DNA of 64,000 bases from an uncultured Acetatifactor sp. (GTDB lineage Bacteria; Bacillota; Clostridia; Lachnospirales; Lachnospiraceae): contig CAJTKW010000010.1 in assembly GCA_910577035.1 (NCBI GenBank), positions 20,436 to 84,435 of the forward strand. Reading direction: 5' to 3'. Positions 9,364 through 18,557 of the stretch are shown piece by piece. The translations under genes were made by a program, and so were the position numbers. The first letter of the stretch is position 1; every line of letters begins with the position of its first letter. The notes below the pieces were generated by a model. The model made no database searches, was not told where the DNA came from, and saw only the letters and a list, made by a program, of their open reading frames with translations.

Positions 9364-9867
9364 ACTAAAATCTCCTTATTTTTTTGTAAAATTCAAGTTT
9401 TTGCAATTGCTATATCCCTTTCAGATTCCCAATGGACTCGCCTCCTCTGCTATTCGTACCGTATTTATCCATTTGCACTTTAATTAATTATTCAAATTTC
9501 CCATCAGAATTTCTGTTTACTTCCCAGATAATTGCTAATATTTTGGTTTTTGTAATCAAAAAATATTAATAAAATAGAGTTTGGGTATAATGATGTTGGT
9601 GATCAAAAAATATTTTCTACTGAAATTATGAATATTATATTATAACTGTACAAAAATAAGATTTCGATATTCCCTTATATATTTAGAGTTGTATATTACA
9701 ATATAGAAGTAATTTACATAATTTTAATCATATTTTTTGCAGGTATCGTATAATGTGATTAGTTCAAATTTTAACATATGTTTTGATATGGCTATTTCAT
9801 AATATCGTAGTAACTAATAATTGTCAATAGAAGGATATTTTTTGAAACTTAAAAAGGAAGCCGTCGC
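9364..9867. other. 504-base AT-rich spacer with a direct repeat
   Basis: No gene is seen. A 16-base direct repeat occurs at 9552-9567 (GTAATCAAAAAATATT) and 9599-9614 (one mismatch). TATAAT hexamers lie at 9586 and 9749 but have no good -35 partner. The region separates the minus-strand peptidase operon from the plus-strand sugar-related operon and probably holds both promoters. Confidence 0.5.
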
Positions 9868-11841
9868 TTGACCATCGGCTCATTCAATGATAAAATGAGA
9901 ACTATCATGAAAACTTGGAAAAAATTATCTGCTGTTCTTCAGGCGGCCCTGATTGCATTTGCGGTACAGATGCAGTATGGCGCTCCCTTAAGCAGAGCAG
10001 ACTATAAATCGGGAATGCACTACTTTTATGCACAGATCACGGGCCTGCTGGGGGAATACAGCGTGAACGGGCTTTTGATCTTCCTGCTGGCGCTTATTTT
10101 TGTGGGCTGGATGGGACAGGAGACGCGTAAGGATCTGTATAAAAAAGGAGTGCTGCCATATCTGTTTTCTTTTTGTCTGTTGGTGGGGCAAAGCTATCGG
10201 CAGGGGGGAAGCTTCAGCGGCTGCTTCAGGGATATTTTCTCTGCGGCGGGTTTTTTGCTGGCGTTTGCGGGATATTCTCTTTTGTTTCACTATTGTATTG
10301 CCCTGTTTCTGGGCCTGTACCAAAGAGCGGCCGTTTCAGGCTGGCATCCGGGGAAAGCGGAAGCCTTTTTGGGGGGAAAGAGCTTTCGGAATGTATTTCT
10401 TTTATTGCTGATCCTCTGGGTTCCTGTTATTGTTCTGGGTTATCCGGGAAACCTGTGCTATGATTTTCTGGGACAGGTGGAGCAGGGGCTGGGAATGACG
10501 GGCTATTCCACACATCATCCTCTCCTGCATACTTTGATTGCCGGGGGCATTATCAGGCTGGGCAGACTGCTTACCGGCAGCGCGGATGCAGGACTGTTTC
10601 TGTACACGTTGCTGCAGTCGGCCGCGTTGGCGGCTGCACTGGCAGGCACGGCGGAAAGGCTGGCGAAGCGAGGCGTATCTTATCCGCTGAGACTGGCGGC
10701 TGTATGCGTCTATGGGCTTGCCCCCGTGTATTCCAATATTGCCTCCACGGCCATCAAGGACGTACCTTTTATGGCCGCTGTTATATGGTATCTTCTGCTG
10801 CTGGAGGAGCTGGTGACGGAAGGTATTGGGGAGAAAAGTATCCGAGAGGAAGGTATTCCGAAGGAAAGTGCCCGGAAGGAAGGTATTCAGGGGCAGGTGC
10901 CCGGGGAAAAAATATCCGGGGCAGGAAGCCGGGTCTGGTGGGGGAAGCTGGTGCTGGCCCAGGTGCTGGTGGGGCTTTTGCGGAACAACGGCATTTATAT
11001 GGTGGTATTGACAGGCATAATTCTGGTGATTGTATATAGAAAAAAGATTCTGCTGCTTTGTACGGCGGTGCTGCCCTTGGTGCTTTGCCTGGGAGGGAAT
11101 GCGGCGCTGTCTGCCGGCTTGTCGGCAGAGAAGGGCAGTATGGGGGAGATGCTTTCCATACCCTTTCAACAGACCGCACGCTATCTGCAGCTCTATGGTG
11201 ATGAACTGTCGGCGGAGGAGCGGAAAGCGATAGACGGAGTGCTGCAAGATGCGGGTCTGGTGGCGGCAAGCTATAATCCTGACATTTCCGATCCGGTGAA
11301 GGCGTTATATCTAAAGGACTCCGGTGTGGAAAAGCTGATTTCCTATTTTAAGGTGTGGGCAGCAGGCTTTTTCAAACATCCCATGGTGTATCTGGATGCT
11401 TTTTTTGCCCATGTTTACGGATGGTTTGACCCCGGTGCCGTGAATTCGATCCGCTATGAGGCGGAGTCCGGACTGTTCCGGCAGGGAGGCCTGATTCCGG
11501 GAATGGACAAGGTATTGCTGTTTGTATACCGTTTTGCGGGATATGTCCCTTTCCTGGCCGTTCTGGAGAATGTGGGTGTGTATACCTGGCTTTTGCTGAT
11601 TCTTGCAGGAGCTGCCCTGAGGGGGAAATTAAAGAGGGGGGTGCTGCTGGCTCCTCTGTTTATCAGCCTGTTGATCTGTATGGCGGCACCCTGCTTTTAT
11701 CTGCACCCGCGATATGCGTTTCCGATTATGTTTACGATTCCGTTCCTCTACGGAGTCATGAATGGAGGAATTATCGATGAAGGAAGCACAGACAAAGAAA
11801 AAAGAATTTCCGAAAACGGGGATACAGACAAGAAAGAATGA
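9868..11841 (+). CDS. large polytopic membrane protein (possible DUF6020 / GT-C-like)
   Basis: 657 residues with about 12 or more hydrophobic helices. TTG 9868 is taken as start because AAGGAAG sits seven bases before it; ATG 9895 and 9907 lack an SD. The segment YPGNLCYDFLGQ followed by HHPLLHTL and a later STAIKDVPF resembles the loop motifs of GT-C-like membrane proteins such as DUF6020; this family call is tentative. A cytoplasmic loop near residues 317-347 is made of three 10-residue repeats (EGIGEKSIRE, EGIPKESARK, EGIQGQVPGE). The next gene starts within its 3' end. Confidence 0.65.
   Translation: MTIGSFNDKMRTIMKTWKKLSAVLQAALIAFAVQMQYGAPLSRADYKSGMHYFYAQITGLLGEYSVNGLLIFLLALIFVGWMGQETRKDLYKKGVLPYLFSFCLLVGQSYRQGGSFSGCFRDIFSAAGFLLAFAGYSLLFHYCIALFLGLYQRAAVSGWHPGKAEAFLGGKSFRNVFLLLLILWVPVIVLGYPGNLCYDFLGQVEQGLGMTGYSTHHPLLHTLIAGGIIRLGRLLTGSADAGLFLYTLLQSAALAAALAGTAERLAKRGVSYPLRLAAVCVYGLAPVYSNIASTAIKDVPFMAAVIWYLLLLEELVTEGIGEKSIREEGIPKESARKEGIQGQVPGEKISGAGSRVWWGKLVLAQVLVGLLRNNGIYMVVLTGIILVIVYRKKILLLCTAVLPLVLCLGGNAALSAGLSAEKGSMGEMLSIPFQQTARYLQLYGDELSAEERKAIDGVLQDAGLVAASYNPDISDPVKALYLKDSGVEKLISYFKVWAAGFFKHPMVYLDAFFAHVYGWFDPGAVNSIRYEAESGLFRQGGLIPGMDKVLLFVYRFAGYVPFLAVLENVGVYTWLLLILAGAALRGKLKRGVLLAPLFISLLICMAAPCFYLHPRYAFPIMFTIPFLYGVMNGGIIDEGSTDKEKRISENGDTDKKE
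10818..10907 (+). repeat. 30-bp tandem repeat, three copies, inside the membrane protein gene
   Basis: GGAAGGTATT recurs at 10818, 10848 and 10878, exactly 30 bases apart, each followed by a similar 20-base tail. The period is ten codons, so copy number can change without a frameshift. Confidence 0.8.
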
Positions 11842-12982
11842 ATTTTCGGCAGCGGAAATACAGGTAAAGAGAGAGGCTTCGGGAAAGGAAGAAGCCTCCG
11901 GGAAGAAAACAGCAGGGACGAGATTTGAGAAAAGGGATACTCTGGCGGTTAAGGGCGTGGCGATACTGCTGATGCTCTTTTATCATTTGTTTGAGTCCCA
12001 GGAGCTGATTGTTTCGCTGAATGTGGATCACAGGCCCTTTCCACAGGAGCTTTTTCTGATGCTCAGCGGCTATGGAAATATCTGCGTAGCTTTGTTTGTC
12101 TTTTTGAGCGCTTACGGTATAACGAAGGGGCTGATGGCGGATGAGACGGATGGATATGATTTCGCCCGGTCTTTACAGAAAGCGGGTATACGGTGCCTGA
12201 AGCTGATCGGCAGCTTTGCGGTCATGTATGTAAGTGTCAACGTACTGTGGTTCTCTCATTTTGATTATGTGAAGCTTTACGGCGGCGGCTGGCAGGGAGG
12301 GATGTTTGCAATGCTGGACATGCTGGGGCTGGCCGAGGTTTTCGACACCCCTACCCTCAACATGACATGGTGGTATATGGAGCTTGCCATTGTTATTATT
12401 TTCCTGATTCCCCTGATCTATCCGGTGGTAAAAAGAGCGGGAAAATATCTGATTGTGCCTGCCCTGCTGCTGCCATCGGTGCTGCAGATGGGAGAAAACA
12501 CGGAGAGGTATTACCTGGTGATGCTTCTGGGGGCGGTGGCGGCGGAAGAGAAGTGGCTGGAGAAGCTATTTGCCCTGAAGCTGAAAAAGGGCTGGAAGCT
12601 CGTCATAAGCCTGGTGCTTCTGGCGGCATCGGTTCTGGTCCGGCAGAACTTCATGGTGCACACATATTTCCTGTGGATTCTGGACGCGCCTGTCGCTCTC
12701 TTCCTGTGCTGGTTTGTGGGGGAATTCGTGGCGTGCATTCCGGGGCTGTCCCATGTCCTGGTGTTCCTGGGGAGGTATTCCATGAATATGTTTTTCGTGC
12801 ATACCTTCTTTTATATGTCACTTTTCCGGGGATTTATTTATTCTTTCCGCTATGCGGGAGTGATTTTCCTGGTTTTGACAGGAGTGTCGTTATTATATTC
12901 TGTGGTGCTGGAGCTGATAAAATCGGGGGGAAAATATATATGGAACAAATGCTGCAGAAGGGAAGGGGCTGTATATGAGTGA
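11777..12982 (+). CDS. acyltransferase 3 family membrane protein
   Basis: 401 residues. ATG 11777 is chosen because GGAGGAA lies six bases upstream; it overlaps the preceding gene by 65 bases. After a charged, repetitive N-terminal tail (residues 1-50) comes the acyltransferase-3 signature: AVKGVAILLMLFYHLFE with the conserved His, then about ten transmembrane helices and ARSLQKAGIRCLKL-type loops. Family members O-acylate cell-surface glycans or export such groups. Coupled to the membrane protein upstream and to a GH3 gene downstream, it may modify an extracellular polysaccharide; the glycan is not known. Confidence 0.8.
   Translation: MKEAQTKKKEFPKTGIQTRKNEFSAAEIQVKREASGKEEASGKKTAGTRFEKRDTLAVKGVAILLMLFYHLFESQELIVSLNVDHRPFPQELFLMLSGYGNICVALFVFLSAYGITKGLMADETDGYDFARSLQKAGIRCLKLIGSFAVMYVSVNVLWFSHFDYVKLYGGGWQGGMFAMLDMLGLAEVFDTPTLNMTWWYMELAIVIIFLIPLIYPVVKRAGKYLIVPALLLPSVLQMGENTERYYLVMLLGAVAAEEKWLEKLFALKLKKGWKLVISLVLLAASVLVRQNFMVHTYFLWILDAPVALFLCWFVGEFVACIPGLSHVLVFLGRYSMNMFFVHTFFYMSLFRGFIYSFRYAGVIFLVLTGVSLLYSVVLELIKSGGKYIWNKCCRREGAVYE
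11793..11915 (+). repeat. degenerate tandem repeats in the acyltransferase N-terminal tail
   Basis: Two units of about 36 bases encode KKKEFPKTGIQT and RKNEFSAAEIQV, followed by two 18-base units encoding EASGKE and EASGKK. All periods are multiples of three. Boundaries are approximate. Confidence 0.6.
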
Positions 12983-15815
12983 GAATGTGTTTTCGGTGGA
13001 AAAGTACGGGTTAAAGGCCAGACAGGCGGTGGCAGAGGGCGTGGTGCTGCTGAAGAACGAGGATAATATCCTGCCTTTGCCAGGCGGCAGCAGGATTGCG
13101 TTGTTTGGCAGGAGCCAGTTCAATTACTATAAGAGCGGAACCGGTTCCGGGGGTATGGTGAATACTGCCTATGTGACGGGTATTCGGGAGGCGCTGGAAA
13201 GGGACGGGCGTTTTGCGCTGAACGGGGAGCTGACAAAGGTTTATCGGAACTGGCTGGAAAGCCATCCCTTTTATGCAGGGGAGGGCTGGGCCGGTGAGCC
13301 CTGGTTTCAGGAGGAGATGCCGGTCTCAAGGGAGCTGGCCGAGGCAGCGGAAAAGGAATCCGACACCGCCGTCATAATTATCGGACGCACCGCCGGGGAG
13401 GACAAGGATAACTTTGCGGGGGAGGGAAGCTATCTGTTGACAAAAACGGAGGAGGACATGCTGGAGACGGTGTGCGGTGTATTCTCCAGAACCGTGGTGC
13501 TTTTGAATGTGGGCAATATCATTGACATGAAGTGGGTGGAGAAATACCGGCCGGGGGCGGTGCTCTATGTTTGGCAGGGCGGCCAGGAGGGCGGCAGCGG
13601 CGTGCTGGATGTCATCAGCGGCGATGTATGTCCTTCGGGAAGGCTGGCAGATACCATTGCCAGAGATATTACGGATTACCCTTCCACAGGAAATTACGGA
13701 GATACCGTGAGAAATTGCTATGCAGAAGACATTTACGTGGGGTATCGCTATTTTTCCACCTTTGCACCGGAGAAGGTACTGTATCCCTTTGGCTTTGGCC
13801 TCTCCTACACGGATTTTGATATGAGGGCGGTGGTAGGCGGAACTTTGTCAGAGGGTATTACCGTACATGTTAAGGTGGCAAATATGGGCACCTGTGCGGG
13901 GAAAGAGGTAGTGCAGGTGTACTGCCAGGCACCGCAGGGAGTGCTGGGTAAGCCGGTCAGGGTACTCTGCGGATTTGCCAAGACCAGACAGCTTTCACCC
14001 GGGGAGAGCCAGGAGATCAGCATCGAGATTCCCATGACCTGCATCGCCTCTTATGATGACAGTGGTATAACAGGGCATAAATCCTGCCTGGTGCTGGAGC
14101 CGGGGGAATATGTCTTCTATGTGGGCGAAAATGCTCGGGACGCCCGGCGCAGCGGAACCTATACCGTATGTGGTGACACGGTGGTACTGAAACAACTGGA
14201 GGAAGTCCTTGCGCCGCTGACGGCTTTCGAGCGGATGAAGCCGGGAAATTCCCGGGAAGACGGTACTTATTGGGTTACCTGGCAGCAGACGCCTCTGCGC
14301 ACGGAGGATCCGGGCAAACGCCGGCTGGAGCGGCTGGAAACGCTGTCGGAGTGCGAATTTACCGGAGACAGGGGATATAAGCTTTTCGATGTGGAGAGCG
14401 GGAAGGTTTCCATGGAAGAGTTCCTGGCCCAGCTGACGGAGGAAGAGCTTTGCTGTATCGTTCGCGGGGAAGGAATGTGTTCTCCCAAGGTAACACCGGG
14501 GACGGCGGGAGCCTTTGGGGGTATTACGGAAGCGCTGGGGCATTACGGTATTCCTGCCGGCTGCTGTGCCGACGGTCCCAGCGGCATCCGCATGGATTGC
14601 GGAACCATTGCCTTTGCCATGCCAAACGGTACCTGTCTGGCCTGCAGCTTTAACGAGAAGCTGTCGGAGGAGCTGTATGAGTGGGAGGGACTGGAGCTGC
14701 GCAAAAATCAGGTAGACACCCTGCTGGGCCCGGGCATGAATCTTCACAGGAATCCTTTAAACGGCAGAAACTTTGAATACTTTTCCGAGGATCCCCTGCT
14801 GACAGGCAAAATGGCAGCCGCACAGCTTAAGGGTATGCACAAATATGGCGTTACCGGCACCATCAAGCATTTTGCCTGCAATAATCAGGAGCACAGCCGT
14901 AATTTTGCGGACAGTGTGGTATCCGAGAGAGCGCTGCGGGAGCTGTATTTAAAGAGTTTTGAAATTGCGGTCAAAGAGGGAAATGCCCGCTCCGTTATGA
15001 CTACCTACGGACCTGTCAACGGTCTCTGGACGGCAGGAAGCTATGATCTTCTTACCACTGTCCTGCGGGAGGAATGGGGGTATACGGGCATTGTCATGAC
15101 GGACTGGTGGGCAAAGGCCAACGAAGAAGGCGGGCCTGCCTCCATTCAGAATATGGCGGCTATGGTGCGGGCACAGAATGATCTTTATATGGTGACAGGG
15201 GACGCCCTGAGTAATTCCAACGGGGACAATTCCATGGAGGAGCTTAAAAAGGGTAATGTGACCAGGGGGGAATTTGTGCGGAGTGCAGCCAATATCTGCC
15301 GTTTCCTGCTGGAATCACCGGCATATCTGAGAATGAATCACAGAGAGACAGAGCTGGACAGGGAATTGCAGAAGTGTGCCGGACAGGAGAACGACGCCAT
15401 GGGGGCGCTTTTGAAGGTGGAAATGCGGGATGAGGCCAGTGTGGATCCCACGCTGATTCATACGGCAAAGGGCAAGTCCACTACTATACAGGTGGCAGTG
15501 AAGGAGAGAGGCACCTTTAGGCTGGAGTTTTCCTGCAGGGCGGCCGAAAACGCTCCGGACCTGGCCCAGCTGCCCCTGTCTGTATTCCAGGATAAGCAGT
15601 TGTCGGGTACGGTGACAATTGCAGGTTCCGAGAAGACGTGGCAGAAAAGGTCGATAGAGTTTCCCGTGCCTTTGTTCCACTACACCTTCTTTATCAGGCT
15701 GTTCTTCGGAATGAGCGGCATGGAGCTTAAGGATGTAAAGATTGTGATGACGCAGTCCCTGGAGGAAGAGATTCGCAGGAAGCTGAGGGAACGCAAAGAG
15801 GAAGCGACGGAATAG
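12975..15815 (+). CDS. GH3 beta-glycosidase, circularly permuted domain order
   Basis: 946 residues. The alpha/beta sandwich domain comes first (AVAEGVVLLKNEDNILPLP near residue 15 to about 275), then a fibronectin-III-like domain, then the TIM barrel (ADGPSGIRMD, GPGMNLHRNPLNGRNFEYFSEDP, KHFACNNQE). The probable nucleophile is D710 in VMTDWW. This is the reverse of the usual GH3 order and is known from rumen and gut clostridia. There is no signal peptide, so it should be intracellular and hydrolyse imported oligosaccharides; specificity cannot be read. The start overlaps the acyltransferase gene by eight bases. Confidence 0.9.
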   Translation: MSENVFSVEKYGLKARQAVAEGVVLLKNEDNILPLPGGSRIALFGRSQFNYYKSGTGSGGMVNTAYVTGIREALERDGRFALNGELTKVYRNWLESHPFYAGEGWAGEPWFQEEMPVSRELAEAAEKESDTAVIIIGRTAGEDKDNFAGEGSYLLTKTEEDMLETVCGVFSRTVVLLNVGNIIDMKWVEKYRPGAVLYVWQGGQEGGSGVLDVISGDVCPSGRLADTIARDITDYPSTGNYGDTVRNCYAEDIYVGYRYFSTFAPEKVLYPFGFGLSYTDFDMRAVVGGTLSEGITVHVKVANMGTCAGKEVVQVYCQAPQGVLGKPVRVLCGFAKTRQLSPGESQEISIEIPMTCIASYDDSGITGHKSCLVLEPGEYVFYVGENARDARRSGTYTVCGDTVVLKQLEEVLAPLTAFERMKPGNSREDGTYWVTWQQTPLRTEDPGKRRLERLETLSECEFTGDRGYKLFDVESGKVSMEEFLAQLTEEELCCIVRGEGMCSPKVTPGTAGAFGGITEALGHYGIPAGCCADGPSGIRMDCGTIAFAMPNGTCLACSFNEKLSEELYEWEGLELRKNQVDTLLGPGMNLHRNPLNGRNFEYFSEDPLLTGKMAAAQLKGMHKYGVTGTIKHFACNNQEHSRNFADSVVSERALRELYLKSFEIAVKEGNARSVMTTYGPVNGLWTAGSYDLLTTVLREEWGYTGIVMTDWWAKANEEGGPASIQNMAAMVRAQNDLYMVTGDALSNSNGDNSMEELKKGNVTRGEFVRSAANICRFLLESPAYLRMNHRETELDRELQKCAGQENDAMGALLKVEMRDEASVDPTLIHTAKGKSTTIQVAVKERGTFRLEFSCRAAENAPDLAQLPLSVFQDKQLSGTVTIAGSEKTWQKRSIEFPVPLFHYTFFIRLFFGMSGMELKDVKIVMTQSLEEEIRRKLRERKEEATE

Positions 15816-15853
15816 ACAAATATTTTATCGGAAGGAACATACAGGAAACAGCC

Positions 15854-16345
15854 ATGGAAGGAAAGCTGCGTAACATGACGTCTGTCTACCTGTTTCGGGG
15901 AGAAGAGGTATTGCTTTTGTACAGGCAGGGAGGACGGGTGGTAAATGATATGTGGACCGGCTCTGCAGGCGGTCATTTTGAAGAGTATGAACTGAATGAC
16001 GCTAAAGCCTGCGTATTACGGGAACTGCAGGAAGAGCTGGGTATAAAGCCGGAGGATATTGAAAACCTGGCACTGCGCTATATTACCCTGAGAAGAACAA
16101 AGGGTGAAATCAGGCAGAATTATTACTTTTTTGCGGATTTGAAGGAGCAGGCCGGGGAGAATCCGGCTTCCAATGAAGGGATCAGCAGGTGGTTTTCCCT
16201 GAAGGAAATCTGCTCGCTGGAAATGCCCTTTACGGCAAAATATGTAATGGAGCACTTTTGCAAAATCGGGCGCTATACGACTCAATTGTATGCGGGCATT
16301 GCCAATGTCGAAAAGGTGGAATTTCTGGAGCTGTCGGAATCCTGA
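15854..16345 (+). CDS. Nudix hydrolase
   Basis: A 163-residue single-domain protein. The Nudix box is GGHFEEYELNDAKACVLREL followed by QEELGI, with the core REL-EELG intact and a spacer about two residues longer than the GX5EX7RE consensus. Such proteins cleave nucleoside diphosphate-X compounds; the 8-oxo-dGTP pyrophosphatase label used for relatives is only a guess here. It lies 38 bases after the GH3 gene and is probably cotranscribed with it. Confidence 0.85.
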   Translation: MEGKLRNMTSVYLFRGEEVLLLYRQGGRVVNDMWTGSAGGHFEEYELNDAKACVLRELQEELGIKPEDIENLALRYITLRRTKGEIRQNYYFFADLKEQAGENPASNEGISRWFSLKEICSLEMPFTAKYVMEHFCKIGRYTTQLYAGIANVEKVEFLELSES

Positions 16346-16369
16346 GACAGGACGGGAAGCAAAGGTATT

Positions 16370-16406
16370 TCCGGGAAATCCGGCGGAAAATGTCGGATTT
16401 CCCGGA
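16370..16406. terminator. strong inverted repeat between convergent genes
   Basis: A perfect 13-bp stem, TCCGGGAAATCCG (16370-16382) with CGGATTTCCCGGA (16394-16406), and an 11-base loop. It lies between the Nudix stop (16345) and the end of the minus-strand phosphatase (16412). There is no T tract. It probably terminates or protects transcripts from both sides. Confidence 0.55.
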
Positions 16407-16411
16407 CGGTA

Positions 16412-18385
16412 TCAGGTACATTTTGAGGACGCGCCCAGGCGTCTGCGGATCCCCTTTATGATCCGTGTCAGTATCAGAAGCAGAATGGCCAGCACAAGGG
16501 CTGCTGCCGTCACAATGATTACCGCATATTTATTCGGGTTCTTTACCAGGTCTATGATATTTCTGCTGTCTTCTACAATCTTGCGGCCGTGGAGCTCACC
16601 GTAACGGGCGGGCACATCGGAAATGCCGTCCCCGTCCGTGTCTTCAAAGCTGTCAATATAATCCGCAATGGCAGCCCAGGCCTTGATTTCTGTTCCCTGG
16701 CCGGTAGTGATAATGGCATCTTCAATATTTTCAATGGGGGTGCCGTCTGCAAATTTGGGCTGGACGGACAGAATACCCATGGAAAGGCTGTTCACTGTTT
16801 CCAGCATCTGCCCGCTGTACAGATCGCAGACTACCCGATAGAGTTTATCGTCTTGGACTTCAACCCGGCTGCCGGACTCATCCGTCAGATAGAGATCCGT
16901 AACCTTGTTCAGGATCAGGCGGTGGGGGTTAAAGGAAAAATGGATGCCGGACATATACATTCTTGCAGAAGGCATAATATCCGTCAGGGAAGCGTCGATT
17001 TCCACCCCTGTTTTCAATTCAGCCCCGGTCAGGTAGATACTGATCAGGGGATACCCCGGTATGCCGTCCGGTCCTATACCCAGGGAATAGGTATTGAAAA
17101 CATCGGCAACGGTTATTTCGCCTTTGACAAAGGTGTCCCGGACACTGCCGGAAGGGACAATGGATACGTCCACAGGATGGCTGTCCCCGGTGTCTTCTTT
17201 TGTAATACTATAGAAAAAGGCATCGGACAGCAGGTTACCCAGGTTATGATCGAGGTGGATGCTGTACAGGTCATCCGAGGTGGAAAAGGTAACATCGTTT
17301 CTGGCGAGAACCTGGTCCCGGGTGTAGCCGAACAGGGAGAGATATTCGGAATCCACGGACTCCATAAAATCGTCTATGCCTGCCTGAGTAAGCGCATCCG
17401 GCGTAATGGCAGGGGTAATGGGCAGCAGCTCATAGGAAGTCATTTCCCAACGCCCGTCTGCCTGCTGGCGCATGGAGAGGGTGCCCAGGTTTTTGCCGTA
17501 TTCGCCGCAGGATACAATATAGGTATTTCCGTGGCAAATGGGTTCTTCCAGGGCCGTATGGGTATGTCCGCTGACAATGAGGTCGATTTCGGGAACGTTT
17601 TTGGCCAGGATTTCGTCTTCCGATTTACGTTGATCGGGATTGGTGCCGCTGTGGGACACGCAGAGGATCATATCCACATTCTCATTGGCCCTGATGCTGG
17701 CAACAGTTTCTGCGGCGGCCCGGGAGGCATTCTTAAATTTGAGGACGCAGGTAGGGGCGCAGGTCAGGGAATCCTCCCCGAAGATCCCCAGGACTGCAAT
17801 TCTGACATCGCCCCTGGTGATTACGGTATAGTCCTTCATGCCGTATTTGTCAAAAGCATCCTTTAAAAGCCTTTGTTCATCGGTGAGACCTTCCGCTTCC
17901 ATGGTGTCCCAGTCGATGTTGCAGAGTACCAGGGCAGGGACGGGATCGCCGCTTTCTGCCGCTGCCTGCAGACTTTCCGCCAATCCCCGGGAGCGGTAGT
18001 CAAATTCATGGTTGCCCAGGGTAGTGACTTCACAGCCCAGTTCCCCCAGCATACGCAGCTCGGCAGCCTCGCTTGCAAAGATGGTCTGCACCAGGGTACC
18101 CATGGAAAAGTCACCGGCATCCACCACCAGGGTGTCCGGTTTTTCTGCTTTTGCTTCGTTAATCAGGGTCTTAATCTGAGGAAAGCCGCCTGTTGTGACA
18201 GCCTGGCCGTTTTCTATGGTAAGAAAGCTCTCCAGGTGGGAATGGGTGTCATGGAGAAATAGCAAGTCCATTTCCTTTCCGGTATCGGCAGGGGCGGGCG
18301 CTGCTTTTACCACGGTAGAAAGGACTCCCGAAAACAGAATTACTGCCGTCAGGACGAGCGAGACCGGTCTGCAATGATGCTTCAT
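16412..18385 (-). CDS. cell-wall/membrane-anchored 5'-nucleotidase family phosphoesterase
   Basis: 657 residues from ATG 18385, which follows AGGAGG at ten bases. It has a signal peptide (to about residue 30), then a metallophosphoesterase domain with LFLHDTHSHLE, VVDAGDFSMG, TLGNHEFDY, CVSHSGT and VSGHTHT, which together form the two-metal site. A 5'-nucleotidase C-terminal substrate domain follows, and a C-terminal transmembrane helix (YAVIIVTAAALVLAILLLIL) with a basic tail anchors it outside the cell. It most likely releases phosphate from external nucleotides or cyclic nucleotides. It is divergent from the second GH3 gene. Confidence 0.88.
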   Translation of the reverse strand: MKHHCRPVSLVLTAVILFSGVLSTVVKAAPAPADTGKEMDLLFLHDTHSHLESFLTIENGQAVTTGGFPQIKTLINEAKAEKPDTLVVDAGDFSMGTLVQTIFASEAAELRMLGELGCEVTTLGNHEFDYRSRGLAESLQAAAESGDPVPALVLCNIDWDTMEAEGLTDEQRLLKDAFDKYGMKDYTVITRGDVRIAVLGIFGEDSLTCAPTCVLKFKNASRAAAETVASIRANENVDMILCVSHSGTNPDQRKSEDEILAKNVPEIDLIVSGHTHTALEEPICHGNTYIVSCGEYGKNLGTLSMRQQADGRWEMTSYELLPITPAITPDALTQAGIDDFMESVDSEYLSLFGYTRDQVLARNDVTFSTSDDLYSIHLDHNLGNLLSDAFFYSITKEDTGDSHPVDVSIVPSGSVRDTFVKGEITVADVFNTYSLGIGPDGIPGYPLISIYLTGAELKTGVEIDASLTDIMPSARMYMSGIHFSFNPHRLILNKVTDLYLTDESGSRVEVQDDKLYRVVCDLYSGQMLETVNSLSMGILSVQPKFADGTPIENIEDAIITTGQGTEIKAWAAIADYIDSFEDTDGDGISDVPARYGELHGRKIVEDSRNIIDLVKNPNKYAVIIVTAAALVLAILLLILTRIIKGIRRRLGASSKCT

Positions 18386-18557
18386 ATAAGGTAAACCTCC
18401 TGTGTCTGCTGATGATTGGATGTACATATTATAATTATATAGTTACCGGCAGATTAGCGCAACAGGAAAAGACGGAACCGGAAGAAGAAAAAGATTGCAT
18501 AATGTCCGTAAATTTAGGATAATTAAAGTATCTTATTTCGAAAGGAAGGCTTGTGAT

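Noticed and set aside
12367..12978. Gly/Ala-rich frame overlapping the acyltransferase in another frame
   Set aside because: No SD and no domain; the acyltransferase frame has the conserved His motif and helices.
16589..17866. Long open frame antisense to the 5'-nucleotidase gene
   Set aside because: The sense strand encodes an unmistakable phosphoesterase with all metal motifs; the antisense product has no motif or SD.
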